Source: a bacterium (GTDB lineage: Bacteria > AUK180). From it: 64,000 nucleotides of DNA. The translations under genes and the position numbers were made by a program. Each line of letters starts with the position of its first letter. The first letter of the stretch is position 1. Shown here one piece after another: positions 30,519-39,840 of the stretch. The notes under the pieces were generated by a model. The model searched no databases. It saw only the letters and a program-made list of their open reading frames with translations, and had not been told where the DNA came from. The stretch covers positions 1 through 64,000 of the forward strand of contig JAGLGN010000016.1 of the NCBI GenBank assembly GCA_023144005.1, read 5' to 3'.

Positions 30519-30881
30519 ATGAGAAGTTTTCAAATAAAAAGAATATTCTTTCTTCTTTCACTTATGGGACTTGTGTTCATATTACCGCTTGATAAACTCT
30601 CAGATATTTCTTTTCTGAATTTCTGTCAAACTTGTCCCATCTACATGGAAGGCGCTGCATCTAATGTATCTTTAGGTGTATTTGTGCAAAATATCCTTTT
30701 AGCAATACTCTATTATACGCTGGGGACCATCCCTATTTTCGCATTCATCGTCGGAGGATCATATAAATCCCCTGTCCAACAACTCCGTTATCCTATTCGC
30801 GGCTTATGCCCTCTTCACAGGACAAAGGCGATAGGTTTCAGATATACATTCTCAGTGAGAAAAGATCAATTACCGAAATGA
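30519..30881 (+). CDS. small predicted membrane protein
   Basis: MRSFQIKRIFFLLSLMGLVFIL N-terminus plus a second hydrophobic segment; supplied ORF starts at 30474. Confidence 0.45.
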   Translation: MRSFQIKRIFFLLSLMGLVFILPLDKLSDISFLNFCQTCPIYMEGAASNVSLGVFVQNILLAILYYTLGTIPIFAFIVGGSYKSPVQQLRYPIRGLCPLHRTKAIGFRYTFSVRKDQLPK

Positions 30882-31492
30882 AAATGAACCGCGTATTCCA
30901 GCTTTACAAAGATCTTCTTGAAAAATACGGGCAACCGCAATGGTGGCCAGCGGAATCTCCTTTTGAAGTCGCTGCCGGTGCGATACTGACACAGAATACC
31001 AATTGGAAAAATGTGGAGAAAGCCATTACTAAATTAAAGGGGCTTGGACTAATGACAGCAGAATCTATAGTTGCCGTTGACACCAAGATCCTCGAAACAG
31101 CCATCCGCTCCAGCGGCTACTTCCGTCAGAAGGCGGAGCGGCTGAAAATACTCTCACGCTTTCTCATGGACAAATATCTTGAAGACGGAGTACTCACTGA
31201 AGGCCTTTCGCCGAATCAATTACGGGCAGGTCTTCTTGCCCTGAAGGGAGTAGGCCCTGAGACCGCGGATTGCATCCTTTTATATGCTTTTGACCTGCCG
31301 TTTTTCGTGATCGATGCCTATACAAGGAGATTTGTAAAAAAGCACAGCTTATGCGCACCAGATCTGAAATATGAGAAGATGAGAAAATTCTTTGAAATCA
31401 ATCTTCCGAAAGATGCCCGCATATACAATCAATATCATGCACTGATAATAATTGACGGAAAAGCGGAGCAGGCAAGAACGTATGACTCGTAA
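30878..31492 (+). CDS. HhH-GPD DNA glycosylase (EndoIII-related), lacks FeS-cluster C-terminus
   Basis: AILTQNTNWKNVEKAI; LKGVGPETADCILLYAF...FVIDAYTRR; ends before a Cys cluster. Confidence 0.8.
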   Translation: MKMNRVFQLYKDLLEKYGQPQWWPAESPFEVAAGAILTQNTNWKNVEKAITKLKGLGLMTAESIVAVDTKILETAIRSSGYFRQKAERLKILSRFLMDKYLEDGVLTEGLSPNQLRAGLLALKGVGPETADCILLYAFDLPFFVIDAYTRRFVKKHSLCAPDLKYEKMRKFFEINLPKDARIYNQYHALIIIDGKAEQARTYDS

Positions 31493-31560
31493 CAAAGGGA
31501 GAGGTGCACAATAGCACAAGTATTCACGTGTGAAGTGTGAAGCAGTGCTTCACATTGTTG

Positions 31561-31589
31561 TTGACAATGCAGGCGTAATTTGATAGAAT
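31561..31589 (+). promoter_or_regulatory. sigma70 promoter; ATG (31596) 7 nt after the -10
   Basis: TTGACA-N17-TAGAAT. Confidence 0.6.
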
Positions 31590-31595
31590 AAATGC

Positions 31596-33185
31596 ATGAA
31601 GATAACCGATATTATTTATGTGACTCCGAATGATGTCACATATCAAGAAGTTTTTTTATTTCTTGTCAGGAACGGTTTCAGTCCATTCTGGATGCCCGAA
31701 AAAAACTCTTTCGACGCTTTTTTCGAACACTACCCTGATCTGAAATTAATTATTATTGACTCAAAGGTCATTAATGACGACTTCTCCATCATTCAGAGAT
31801 TGAAATTCTCACCGAAAACAGCGGATTGCGGCATCATTTTCATTTCAGACGATGAAAAAACATGCAATCAGGCCAAGTTCCTCGGTGCGGATTATGTTCT
31901 GGTTAAACCTTTTAACCCCGAGAAGCTGCTTTTCGCGATAAAAGAAGTGATGTCCAAGCATGACTTTTTCTCCATAGAGCCGAATGAATCACTTTCCGTT
32001 ATTCATAATGTCAATCCTTCATTGATGATCAATTTCAAGAAGATCATTAATCTCACGAAGGTCTATAAGAACATCAGAATATACGTTCATGAGTTCAACG
32101 ATCTCCCGAAAGAGAAAGAGAAGATGGTCGTGGAACAGATACGCGCTGAGATGAATAAGGTGATCAGCGCCCAAGTGCCTTTCAAGAACAGATTCCTTCT
32201 CATCCCATATACACAAAACGATATTGTCCTGATGGTCTTTTATCCCGACTCCTTTTCCAAGAACCTCTTCCTTGAGTTGACAAATGACATGGAGAAGTCC
32301 ATCCTGCCGATCGTAAATGAACATAGGGGCAGCTACACCTACGGCTTTTCCGATTCCTCCTTCTCCACTGATATGGAACACTTTGAGATCACTGTTTACT
32401 CTCTGCTGAAGAGGGCATACGAGGTGATCTGGGATACCAAAAAGGACAAATTTTCGAAGTACATTAATGAATTTGGACGGATTATTTCCGATGAATCCAT
32501 TTGGACTGAATACCAACCTATTATTGACCTCTCGGATATGAGCATATACGGGTACGAGGCCTTGTCAAGGGGGCCCGTAAATACCATCTGGCAGGCGCCT
32601 GAATTCCTCTTTGAGATGGCCTTTAAATTCGATAAGATCGCTCAACTGGAAAGCGTGTGCGCGCAAAGCAGCTTGAAGCGGTTTGATGTCATGGATCAGA
32701 GTTCCAAGCTCTTTGTTAATATTCACCCGTTGGCATTGGAAGAATTACTTCCCTCTTTCGAAGATTATTTGAGTAAATATCCGAATATCGAACTGGTTGT
32801 CGAGATCACTGAACGCAAGCTGATACAGGATTTCAAGAAATTCAAAAGACTTTTCAATAATATGAGGGAAAGGGGCATCAAGATAGCTCTTGATGATGTG
32901 GGTTCCGGCTATTCATCTCTACAGTACCTAGTGGAGCTTGAGATCGACTATATGAAGATCGACCGCAGCTTGATAACGGCATTGCATAAGAATTTCATCA
33001 AGGAATCCGTAGTGAACGCCCTTGCGGAGATCGCAAAAGATCTTGGAGCCAAGGTGATAGCAGAAGGCATCGAAATGACTACTGATCTGGAAGCGATAAA
33101 GAAACTGGATATTCAATTGGGTCAGGGTTTTCTCTTTGCTCATCCCACGATACACCCGCCCAAGAAGATCGAATTTCATGGGTAA
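31596..33185 (+). CDS. receiver-like / degenerate GGDEF-like / EAL phosphodiesterase
   Basis: EAL motifs YEALSRG, FVNIHP, VEITER, LDDVGSGYSSL, MKIDRSLI, AEGIE, GQGFLFAHP. Confidence 0.9.
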   Translation: MKITDIIYVTPNDVTYQEVFLFLVRNGFSPFWMPEKNSFDAFFEHYPDLKLIIIDSKVINDDFSIIQRLKFSPKTADCGIIFISDDEKTCNQAKFLGADYVLVKPFNPEKLLFAIKEVMSKHDFFSIEPNESLSVIHNVNPSLMINFKKIINLTKVYKNIRIYVHEFNDLPKEKEKMVVEQIRAEMNKVISAQVPFKNRFLLIPYTQNDIVLMVFYPDSFSKNLFLELTNDMEKSILPIVNEHRGSYTYGFSDSSFSTDMEHFEITVYSLLKRAYEVIWDTKKDKFSKYINEFGRIISDESIWTEYQPIIDLSDMSIYGYEALSRGPVNTIWQAPEFLFEMAFKFDKIAQLESVCAQSSLKRFDVMDQSSKLFVNIHPLALEELLPSFEDYLSKYPNIELVVEITERKLIQDFKKFKRLFNNMRERGIKIALDDVGSGYSSLQYLVELEIDYMKIDRSLITALHKNFIKESVVNALAEIAKDLGAKVIAEGIEMTTDLEAIKKLDIQLGQGFLFAHPTIHPPKKIEFHG

Positions 33186-33405
33186 AAGTGATCTACTAAT
33201 AGAGGATGGAGGATAGAGGATAGAGGTTAGTGCAGAATAAAGGAACCACATCCTTCATTCTCATGAAGTTTATCCCTATTATATCGGGGATCGGTAATCC
33301 ATCTTTTTCTACCTACAACCCTATCACCTTATCATCCTATCATCCCTTTCCATGTTCCACTGGGTCCACTTGTCCCTGGGTCCACTGCGAAGCGTCATTG
33401 TTAAG
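33186..33405. repeat. STRR mosaic
   Basis: gaggatggaggatagaggatagagg; cctatcaccttatcatcctatcatccc; ccactgggtccacttgtccctgggtccactgcgaagc. Confidence 0.85.
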
Positions 33406-33428
33406 GTATTTATGAATCAGAACACTAG
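33406..33428 (+). repeat. R2 terminal sequence supplying an ATG
   Basis: cattgttaaggtatttatgaatcagaacactag. Confidence 0.75.
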
Positions 33429-34521
33429 TACCGGTCTGGATCTTTTTCTTGGATCAACCGAATATCGAAACAGAAATATTGGAATACTGACAAATCAAAG
33501 CGGCGTGGGCTCTTGCGGCACGCCGAATATTGAATTACTGCTTGCTGCCGGCTTCCGCATCAAGACCATCTTTGTTCCCGAACACGGCTTAAGAGGAAGT
33601 AAGGGCGGCGGAGAGAGGATCGAGGATCATATGGACCCTCATTATAATATTCCGGTAGTCAGCCTGTACAATGAAAAACTCAGAATCGATTCCGATAAAT
33701 TCAAGGACATTGATATGCTCCTCTATGACATCCAGGATGTAGGAGCAAGGTTTTATACCTATATTGCCACATTAAAAGCAATTCTGGGATCGATCTCCGA
33801 GTCAGGGCAAGATATCAAAATCGCGATCCTTGATAGGCCGGCGTTCCTGGGAGACAGCATTCAGGGAACACTTCCTGATGAGATCTCTTTTTTATCGCCC
33901 GAATTCATCCCAATCAGATACGGCCTTACCGTCGGAGAATTCGCATTATACACCGCCCGGATCAACAATTATGACACGGAAATTGAGATTTTCCACATCC
34001 CTGATTATCATAGGGGAATGCAATTCCCCGATACCGGTGTGCCGTTCATCTCTCCGTCATCTGCCATCAGAAATTACGAGACCGCGCTGATCTACTCGGG
34101 AACCTGTCTTTTGGAAGGCACAGACCTGTCCGAGGGCAGAGGCACCGATACTCCGTTTTTGGCATGGGGAAGCCCCGATATGCCCGATATAAAAGTTGAT
34201 TTTTCAGGATTCGAAATAAAAGCATACGAGTTTATACCGGAATTCAGCAAATTCAGCGGCAAGAAGATCAAGGGTTTCCGCGCAGCGTTGACAGACCGCG
34301 ATTCGGCTGAGCCCTTTCGCGATATGGTACTGTTCTTAATGGCATTTCACAAGCAGCGCCCCATTGATTTCCGTCTGCCTCATTTTGACCATCTCACGGG
34401 AGGCAGTTTCATCAGGGAAATGATCTGTGAGGGTAACAAAGCCGGGTTTTTATCCCGCTTGAAAGAGGATCAGGAAAAATTCAGAGAAAGTTCGGAAGAT
34501 TTCCGCTTATATTCTTTTTGA
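33412..34521 (+). CDS. NamZ/DUF1343-family putative exo-beta-N-acetylmuramidase; no signal peptide
   Basis: GILTNQSGV, FVPEHGLRG, DIQDVGARFYTYI, DRPAFLGDSIQG, EGTDLSEGRGT. Confidence 0.9.
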   Translation: MNQNTSTGLDLFLGSTEYRNRNIGILTNQSGVGSCGTPNIELLLAAGFRIKTIFVPEHGLRGSKGGGERIEDHMDPHYNIPVVSLYNEKLRIDSDKFKDIDMLLYDIQDVGARFYTYIATLKAILGSISESGQDIKIAILDRPAFLGDSIQGTLPDEISFLSPEFIPIRYGLTVGEFALYTARINNYDTEIEIFHIPDYHRGMQFPDTGVPFISPSSAIRNYETALIYSGTCLLEGTDLSEGRGTDTPFLAWGSPDMPDIKVDFSGFEIKAYEFIPEFSKFSGKKIKGFRAALTDRDSAEPFRDMVLFLMAFHKQRPIDFRLPHFDHLTGGSFIREMICEGNKAGFLSRLKEDQEKFRESSEDFRLYSF

Positions 34522-35328
34522 CCTGAGAATTATCAACTCCGGAGGTGACATGAACCGAAGCGGAAAGAGTGTTGTCCCCAAACCCCATGTATGCAATATC
34601 TGGACACCTTTATAAGTTGAGATCCCTCTTTTTGTGATTTTACCCCGGCGGATATTGTTAAATATAGAACCGATCAGAGGAATACGGATCTGACCGCCGT
34701 GTGTGTGGCCGTAGAGAAGCAGGAAAGGAGAATATTCCCCTATATCATCCAATATCTCCGGAGAGTGTGAGAGGAATATACATTTCTCCTCTTTGTCTAT
34801 TCCCTTGAACGCCGCATCAATATCATCACGGAACTTATGAGGGTCATCTACTCCGGCTATCGTCCATCCTGGAAACAATTCGCGATGCTCATTTATCAGG
34901 ACCTTCATGGAGTGCCTCTCAAAGATCTCAAGGATCTCCTTCATTCTTTCCGGGGTTGACCCGGGGCCATGATCATTATTTCCCAGTACAAAAAAGCATC
35001 TTTTATCGTCAAAGCATTTGAAAAAGGGGTAGTCGGCGACATTCTCAAAGGTATCGCCAAGGCAAAAAAGCGTTTTTATCGGACTGGCGGATATCAGGGC
35101 GCCGAGCCTACGATGGAATCTCTCCTCTCTTTTCATATGAAGGTCGGATATGACAATGATATCCTCCGGGAGGCCTTCGATCTCGTACTCAACGATCCTT
35201 AGCCTTGTCCTCTCGAAAAAGTATGAATATATTATTACAGAGATGGGGATCAGAGAAAGGAGAATTCCAAGAAGCGTATCATTCATCCATTTTCCTGAGG
35301 ATGAATCCTTTGGGAGTATCCTCAACAA
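34507..35328 (-). CDS. calcineurin-like metallophosphoesterase (membrane-anchored)
   Basis: IVISDLHM, CLGDTFE, VLGNNDHG, LSHSPE, GHTHGGQIRIP. Confidence 0.93.
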   Translation of the reverse strand: MLRILPKDSSSGKWMNDTLLGILLSLIPISVIIYSYFFERTRLRIVEYEIEGLPEDIIVISDLHMKREERFHRRLGALISASPIKTLFCLGDTFENVADYPFFKCFDDKRCFFVLGNNDHGPGSTPERMKEILEIFERHSMKVLINEHRELFPGWTIAGVDDPHKFRDDIDAAFKGIDKEEKCIFLSHSPEILDDIGEYSPFLLLYGHTHGGQIRIPLIGSIFNNIRRGKITKRGISTYKGVQILHTWGLGTTLFPLRFMSPPELIILRSKRI

Positions 35329-36670
35329 TATATCCCATTTCTGTGATTTCTCCCCTCAATTCATCCGCGCGGGAATAATCCTTGTCCTGACGCGCTTGAT
35401 AACGCTCTTGGGCAAGTGTATTTACATCGGCGGGGATCTTGTTTTCGGTCATTTCCAATTGAGAGATGTCAAGTATGGTATTGAATCTTGTAAATGCCTT
35501 AATTACAGCTTCTTTGGTCGCGGCATTGACCTTAAGAGGATCGGCAGAATTGATATTGTTTATTATAATGAATAGATGCGACAGGGCATTACCTATTCCC
35601 AGATCGTCCATGAGTGCATCGAAGAAAGCCTTCTCATGCTCCCTGACCATATCGACCAGGTCCACGGACCCTTCTCCGCCCGCCATAAGGTGCTGCACGA
35701 ATACCTTGATATTAGAGATCGTGCTTTCCGCTGCTTTCAATCCTGTGATCGTGAAGTTCAGCTGCGCCCGGTAATGACTCGAAATAAGCATATATCTGAC
35801 CGAATCGTAGTCAAAGCCCCTATCTTCCAATTCTCTTAATGTATAAAAATTGCCCAATGATTTGGACATCTTTTTGCCTTCCACGATAAGGTATTCGGAA
35901 TGTATCCAGTAATTCACCGTTTTCACGCCGCAAAAGGCCTCGCTTTGAGCTTTTTCATTCTCATGATGCGGGAAGATCAGGTCAACTCCACCGGTGTGAA
36001 TATCAAATTGTTCCCCGAGATGCTTTCGGCTGATGGCGGAACATTCGATATGCCATCCGGGACGGCCTTCTCCAAAGGGCATCTTATAAGAGGGCTCATT
36101 ATCCTTTTTCCCCTTCCAGAGCGCGAAATCGCCCGGACTCTCCTTCTCATATGTATCCACATCCACTCGAGCTCCGATCTTAACCTTGCTCAAGTCCAAT
36201 TTTGAAAGTTTTCCGTACTCCGGATATGATGCTAAACTGAAATATACAGATCCGCTACTTTCATAGGCATATCCCTTTTCAATGAGAAATTGTATCATTT
36301 CACTCATGAAGTCGATCTCGTCGGTAGCGCGCGGGGCAAGATCGGGACGGCTGCATTTTAATTTTTCCAGATCCTCAAAGAAGATCTTTTCATATTTCAA
36401 TGAAATTTCGTGGAAGTCAACCCCCTTTTCATTCGCTCTCTTTATGGTCTTGTCATCAATATCGGTAATATTCATGACCTGATATAGAGAATATCCCGCT
36501 TCTTTCAGAATACGCTTAAGCAGATCGACAAAAACAAAGTATCTTAAGTTGCCGATATGAGCATAATCATATACCGTGGGGCCGCAGGAATACATCTTAA
36601 CTTCATTGCCGTTGATGGGTGTAAAGTTCTCGATCTTTCGACTTAAGGTGTTGAAGATCTTGATCGTCAT
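35279..36670 (-). CDS. cysS: cysteinyl-tRNA synthetase
   Basis: YSCGPTVYDYAHIGNLR, GWHIECS, HPHHENE-type, KMSKSLGN. Confidence 0.97.
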   Translation of the reverse strand: MTIKIFNTLSRKIENFTPINGNEVKMYSCGPTVYDYAHIGNLRYFVFVDLLKRILKEAGYSLYQVMNITDIDDKTIKRANEKGVDFHEISLKYEKIFFEDLEKLKCSRPDLAPRATDEIDFMSEMIQFLIEKGYAYESSGSVYFSLASYPEYGKLSKLDLSKVKIGARVDVDTYEKESPGDFALWKGKKDNEPSYKMPFGEGRPGWHIECSAISRKHLGEQFDIHTGGVDLIFPHHENEKAQSEAFCGVKTVNYWIHSEYLIVEGKKMSKSLGNFYTLRELEDRGFDYDSVRYMLISSHYRAQLNFTITGLKAAESTISNIKVFVQHLMAGGEGSVDLVDMVREHEKAFFDALMDDLGIGNALSHLFIIINNINSADPLKVNAATKEAVIKAFTRFNTILDISQLEMTENKIPADVNTLAQERYQARQDKDYSRADELRGEITEMGYIVEDTPKGFILRKMDE

Positions 36671-37593
36671 GCTTCCTTGATCTTTTCTTCTATCTTTTCC
36701 GCGATCTCAAGGGCTTTTATCCCGTCGTCAAGCGTAACCCTCGGCGGCCGCCCTTCATCGACTGCATTGAAGAATTCCTTCTGCTCGAGCATAAGGGTCT
36801 CTTTCCTTTTAAAACGCTTCAAAAGGGGTTTAAGGGCTAACTTACCGCCTTCCAGAGAGCCAGTAACGGACTTGACCTTTAATTTCAGCAGATCAAGTGA
36901 AAAATACCCCTGTTTCTGAAAGATCCTCATCTTGCGTTCTTTCTTCAAACTCAGACGGGAAACCGAAAGGATGGCATAGCATCCGTTCTGGAATTTCAAT
37001 CTGGTTATCGCCATATCATCTTTCTCGCCAAGCGCTGAAAGCCCAACGGTCTCAATATCGATCAGAGGACTTTTCACAAAAGCGTTTATCAGGTCGATAT
37101 CATGTATCATCAAGTCCAAAATGGCGCCCACATCCGTGATCCTTCCTGAGACGGAAAACGGTGCAAGACGCTCCGCCTGAATAAAACGCGGTGTATCGAT
37201 CTTGTCTTCGACCCAGGTTATCACCGGATTGAATCTTTCAACATGTCCGATCTGAACAATACTTCCGCTCTTATCGGCCATTTGCTTCAATTTCTTAGCA
37301 TCACTGAGTACCGATGCCACGGGTTTTTCAATAAAAGTGTGAATCCCCTTTGAAATAAAATATGACGCTATCTCATAATGCGTGGCCGTTGGAGTAACTA
37401 TGAGCACACAATCGAGCTCGGGAAGCTCTTGATATGTACTAAAAAACGGAATATCATGGTCTTTCTTCAACTCTTTGACCCTTTCAGAAGATGATTCCGC
37501 AACTCCGACAAGATCTATGTCAGGGTTCTTCACAAGATACTTTAGATGTATGGAGCCAAGAACTCCCGCCCCTACCAGTCCCACCCTTTTCAT
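36667..37593 (-). CDS. Gfo/Idh/MocA-family oxidoreductase in the lipid A cluster
   Basis: VGLVGAGVLGSIHLKYL, EKPVA; overlaps lpxA and cysS. Confidence 0.93.
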   Translation of the reverse strand: MKRVGLVGAGVLGSIHLKYLVKNPDIDLVGVAESSSERVKELKKDHDIPFFSTYQELPELDCVLIVTPTATHYEIASYFISKGIHTFIEKPVASVLSDAKKLKQMADKSGSIVQIGHVERFNPVITWVEDKIDTPRFIQAERLAPFSVSGRITDVGAILDLMIHDIDLINAFVKSPLIDIETVGLSALGEKDDMAITRLKFQNGCYAILSVSRLSLKKERKMRIFQKQGYFSLDLLKLKVKSVTGSLEGGKLALKPLLKRFKRKETLMLEQKEFFNAVDEGRPPRVTLDDGIKALEIAEKIEEKIKEA

Positions 37594-38372
37594 TATAAGA
37601 GTATTCCCCGGTCTGAGGATCGGATGAAATCAACAAATTTCTTAACTGTCCTTTCATTGCTGTCAAAATCAGCTTCGATCTTCTCCAGAGCCTGAGCGGT
37701 ATTAAGTTTTGAGTGATAAACTATCCTGTAAAGCTCTTTCACGATAGCTATCTCTTCTTCTGAGAAGCCGTTTCTGCGCAGACCGATGATATTGAACGCC
37801 TTGATCTTGGTTGGCTGAGATACAACGATGGCATACGGAGGTATGTCCTTTCTTATAAGGCATCCCGCTCCGACCATGGCGAACGACCCTACCCTTGTGA
37901 ATTGATGAAGCCCGGTCAGGCCTCCGATTATCGCATTATCATGTATATCAACATGGCCGGCTAAGTTAACCGCATTTGCCATGATAACATTATTGCCGAT
38001 ACTGCAATTGTGAGCGACATGAACATATGCCATAATATAACACCCGTCACCGACGGTGGTTATACTTCCTTCACCTGTTGAAGTATTAAAGTCGCAATAC
38101 TCTCTGATAACGGTATTTGCTCCGATCTTGAGATATGTCCTCTCACCTCCGAATTTTAGGTCTTGAGGTTCTGAACCCAAGGTAGCAAAAGGAAATACTC
38201 TCGTATTCTCTCCAATCTCTGTATCATGAACTATATTTGCATGGTGCATCACTTCCACGCCTTTGTGAATGTGGACATTATCTCCCACATAAGAGTAGGC
38301 GCCGATACTTACACCATCTTCCAATTTTACATCTTCTGAAACGATAGCCGTTGGATGGATTTTAACGGACAT
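37593..38372 (-). CDS. lpxA: UDP-GlcNAc acyltransferase
   Basis: MSVKIHPTAIVSEDVKLEDGVSIGAYSYVGD; hexapeptide repeats; GLRRNGFS. Confidence 0.97.
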   Translation of the reverse strand: MSVKIHPTAIVSEDVKLEDGVSIGAYSYVGDNVHIHKGVEVMHHANIVHDTEIGENTRVFPFATLGSEPQDLKFGGERTYLKIGANTVIREYCDFNTSTGEGSITTVGDGCYIMAYVHVAHNCSIGNNVIMANAVNLAGHVDIHDNAIIGGLTGLHQFTRVGSFAMVGAGCLIRKDIPPYAIVVSQPTKIKAFNIIGLRRNGFSEEEIAIVKELYRIVYHSKLNTAQALEKIEADFDSNERTVKKFVDFIRSSDRGILL

Positions 38373-38831
38373 TTAAACCTCTCTTTTCGCTCCTATGGCG
38401 GTCATAATAGCTTCTGCAACTACCTGCTCTCCAACATAGGCCTTACCATTGAATTTTGCTCTGGGGCGGGTCGGATCCTCTACTTGATGAACCGTTTCAA
38501 CCTTATATACCAGCTTATCCCCGGGAGTAACCGGTTTTCTGAATTTAACCTTATCTATGGTCATGAAATACATAACGATATCTTCCGGAAGGTCCATATT
38601 TTCAAAAAGCATGATCGCGCCTGTTTGAGCCAGGCCCTCTACGATCAGGACACCGGGCATAACCGGATGACCCGGAAAATGACCTTGAAAGAACCACTCA
38701 TTATAGGTTACATTCTTATACGCGACAATGTTTTTCTCGCCGATCTCCAATACACGGTCGAGCATAACAAAAGGAAATGCATGGGGAAGACGCTTTAAGA
38801 TCCCTTCAATATCAATCACTCGTTCTCCCAT
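38373..38831 (-). CDS. fabZ: 3-hydroxyacyl-ACP dehydratase
   Basis: LPHAFPFVMLDRV, FQGHFPGHPVMPGVLIVEGLAQTGAI. Confidence 0.97.
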   Translation of the reverse strand: MGERVIDIEGILKRLPHAFPFVMLDRVLEIGEKNIVAYKNVTYNEWFFQGHFPGHPVMPGVLIVEGLAQTGAIMLFENMDLPEDIVMYFMTIDKVKFRKPVTPGDKLVYKVETVHQVEDPTRPRAKFNGKAYVGEQVVAEAIMTAIGAKREV

Positions 38832-39835
38832 TTTTTCTTGACCTCCCTGATAAAATCATATATCTCCGGCAATCGTTTGGAAATTGCCTGTATCTTCAAC
38901 TCCTCCATATGCGGTTTTGCGGGAATACCCGAATACATCACATTTGAAGGAACTGATTTTGAAACTCCGCATTTGGCGCCGATAATTGAATTCTCACCGA
39001 TCTCGATATGGCCGACTATACCGGCTTGCGCCGCTATTATCGCATTGTCCCCGATCTTCGTTGACCCCGCGATACCCGATTGCGCTATGATCAGGCAATT
39101 CTTTCCGACATGAACATTATGCGCGATCTGGACAAGGTTATCTATCTTGGTATTATCACCTATCACGGTATCCTCAACGGTTCCCCTGTCGATCGTTGTA
39201 TTCGCGCCTATATAAACATTTTTCCCCACGACCACACTGCCGACCTGAGGAATTCTTCCAATGGACCCGTCCTTCAATTTCGGGAATCCGAACCCTGAGG
39301 TTCCGATCTTTGCTCCGGAATCGATCACAGTATCTTCACCGATCTTCACGCCGCGGCCTATATAAACGCCGGACATGATCACAGCGCCGGGTCCGATATG
39401 GGCATTCTCATCTATGACAACTCCACCGTAAAGGACAGCGCCCTTGTCAATTCTGGAATTGGCGCCCACGGAAGCAAGCGGCATAATTACCACATCTTTA
39501 CAGATCATCGCGTTTTCATGAACGAAAGCTCTTTCCGAGATCTGCGGATCGGGCAAGGACGGTTCAAAAACCTGAAGCACGCCGCCAAAATAGATCTGCG
39601 GCTCTTCGGCTTCGATGACGGTGTTCTTGACCGTATCGCAATGCGGAATATCGCTCTTTTCAAGTATGATCGTCATTCCCGAAAGATCTTTCAGGTATTT
39701 GGTGTACTTCTTATTGGCTAAAAAGGTAATATGGCCGGATCTCGGCATATCAATGGTGCAGGGAAAGGTTATTTCCCTTTCCCCTTCACCATGAATGATA
39801 CCGCCTAATCTCTTAACGATATCAAATGCATTCAT
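38816..39835 (-). CDS. lpxD: UDP-3-O-acylglucosamine N-acyltransferase
   Basis: Hexapeptide repeats; IGTSGFGF, QIAHNVHVG, IAAQAGIVGH. Confidence 0.96.
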   Translation of the reverse strand: MNAFDIVKRLGGIIHGEGEREITFPCTIDMPRSGHITFLANKKYTKYLKDLSGMTIILEKSDIPHCDTVKNTVIEAEEPQIYFGGVLQVFEPSLPDPQISERAFVHENAMICKDVVIMPLASVGANSRIDKGAVLYGGVVIDENAHIGPGAVIMSGVYIGRGVKIGEDTVIDSGAKIGTSGFGFPKLKDGSIGRIPQVGSVVVGKNVYIGANTTIDRGTVEDTVIGDNTKIDNLVQIAHNVHVGKNCLIIAQSGIAGSTKIGDNAIIAAQAGIVGHIEIGENSIIGAKCGVSKSVPSNVMYSGIPAKPHMEELKIQAISKRLPEIYDFIREVKKKWENE

Positions 39836-39840
39836 TGATG

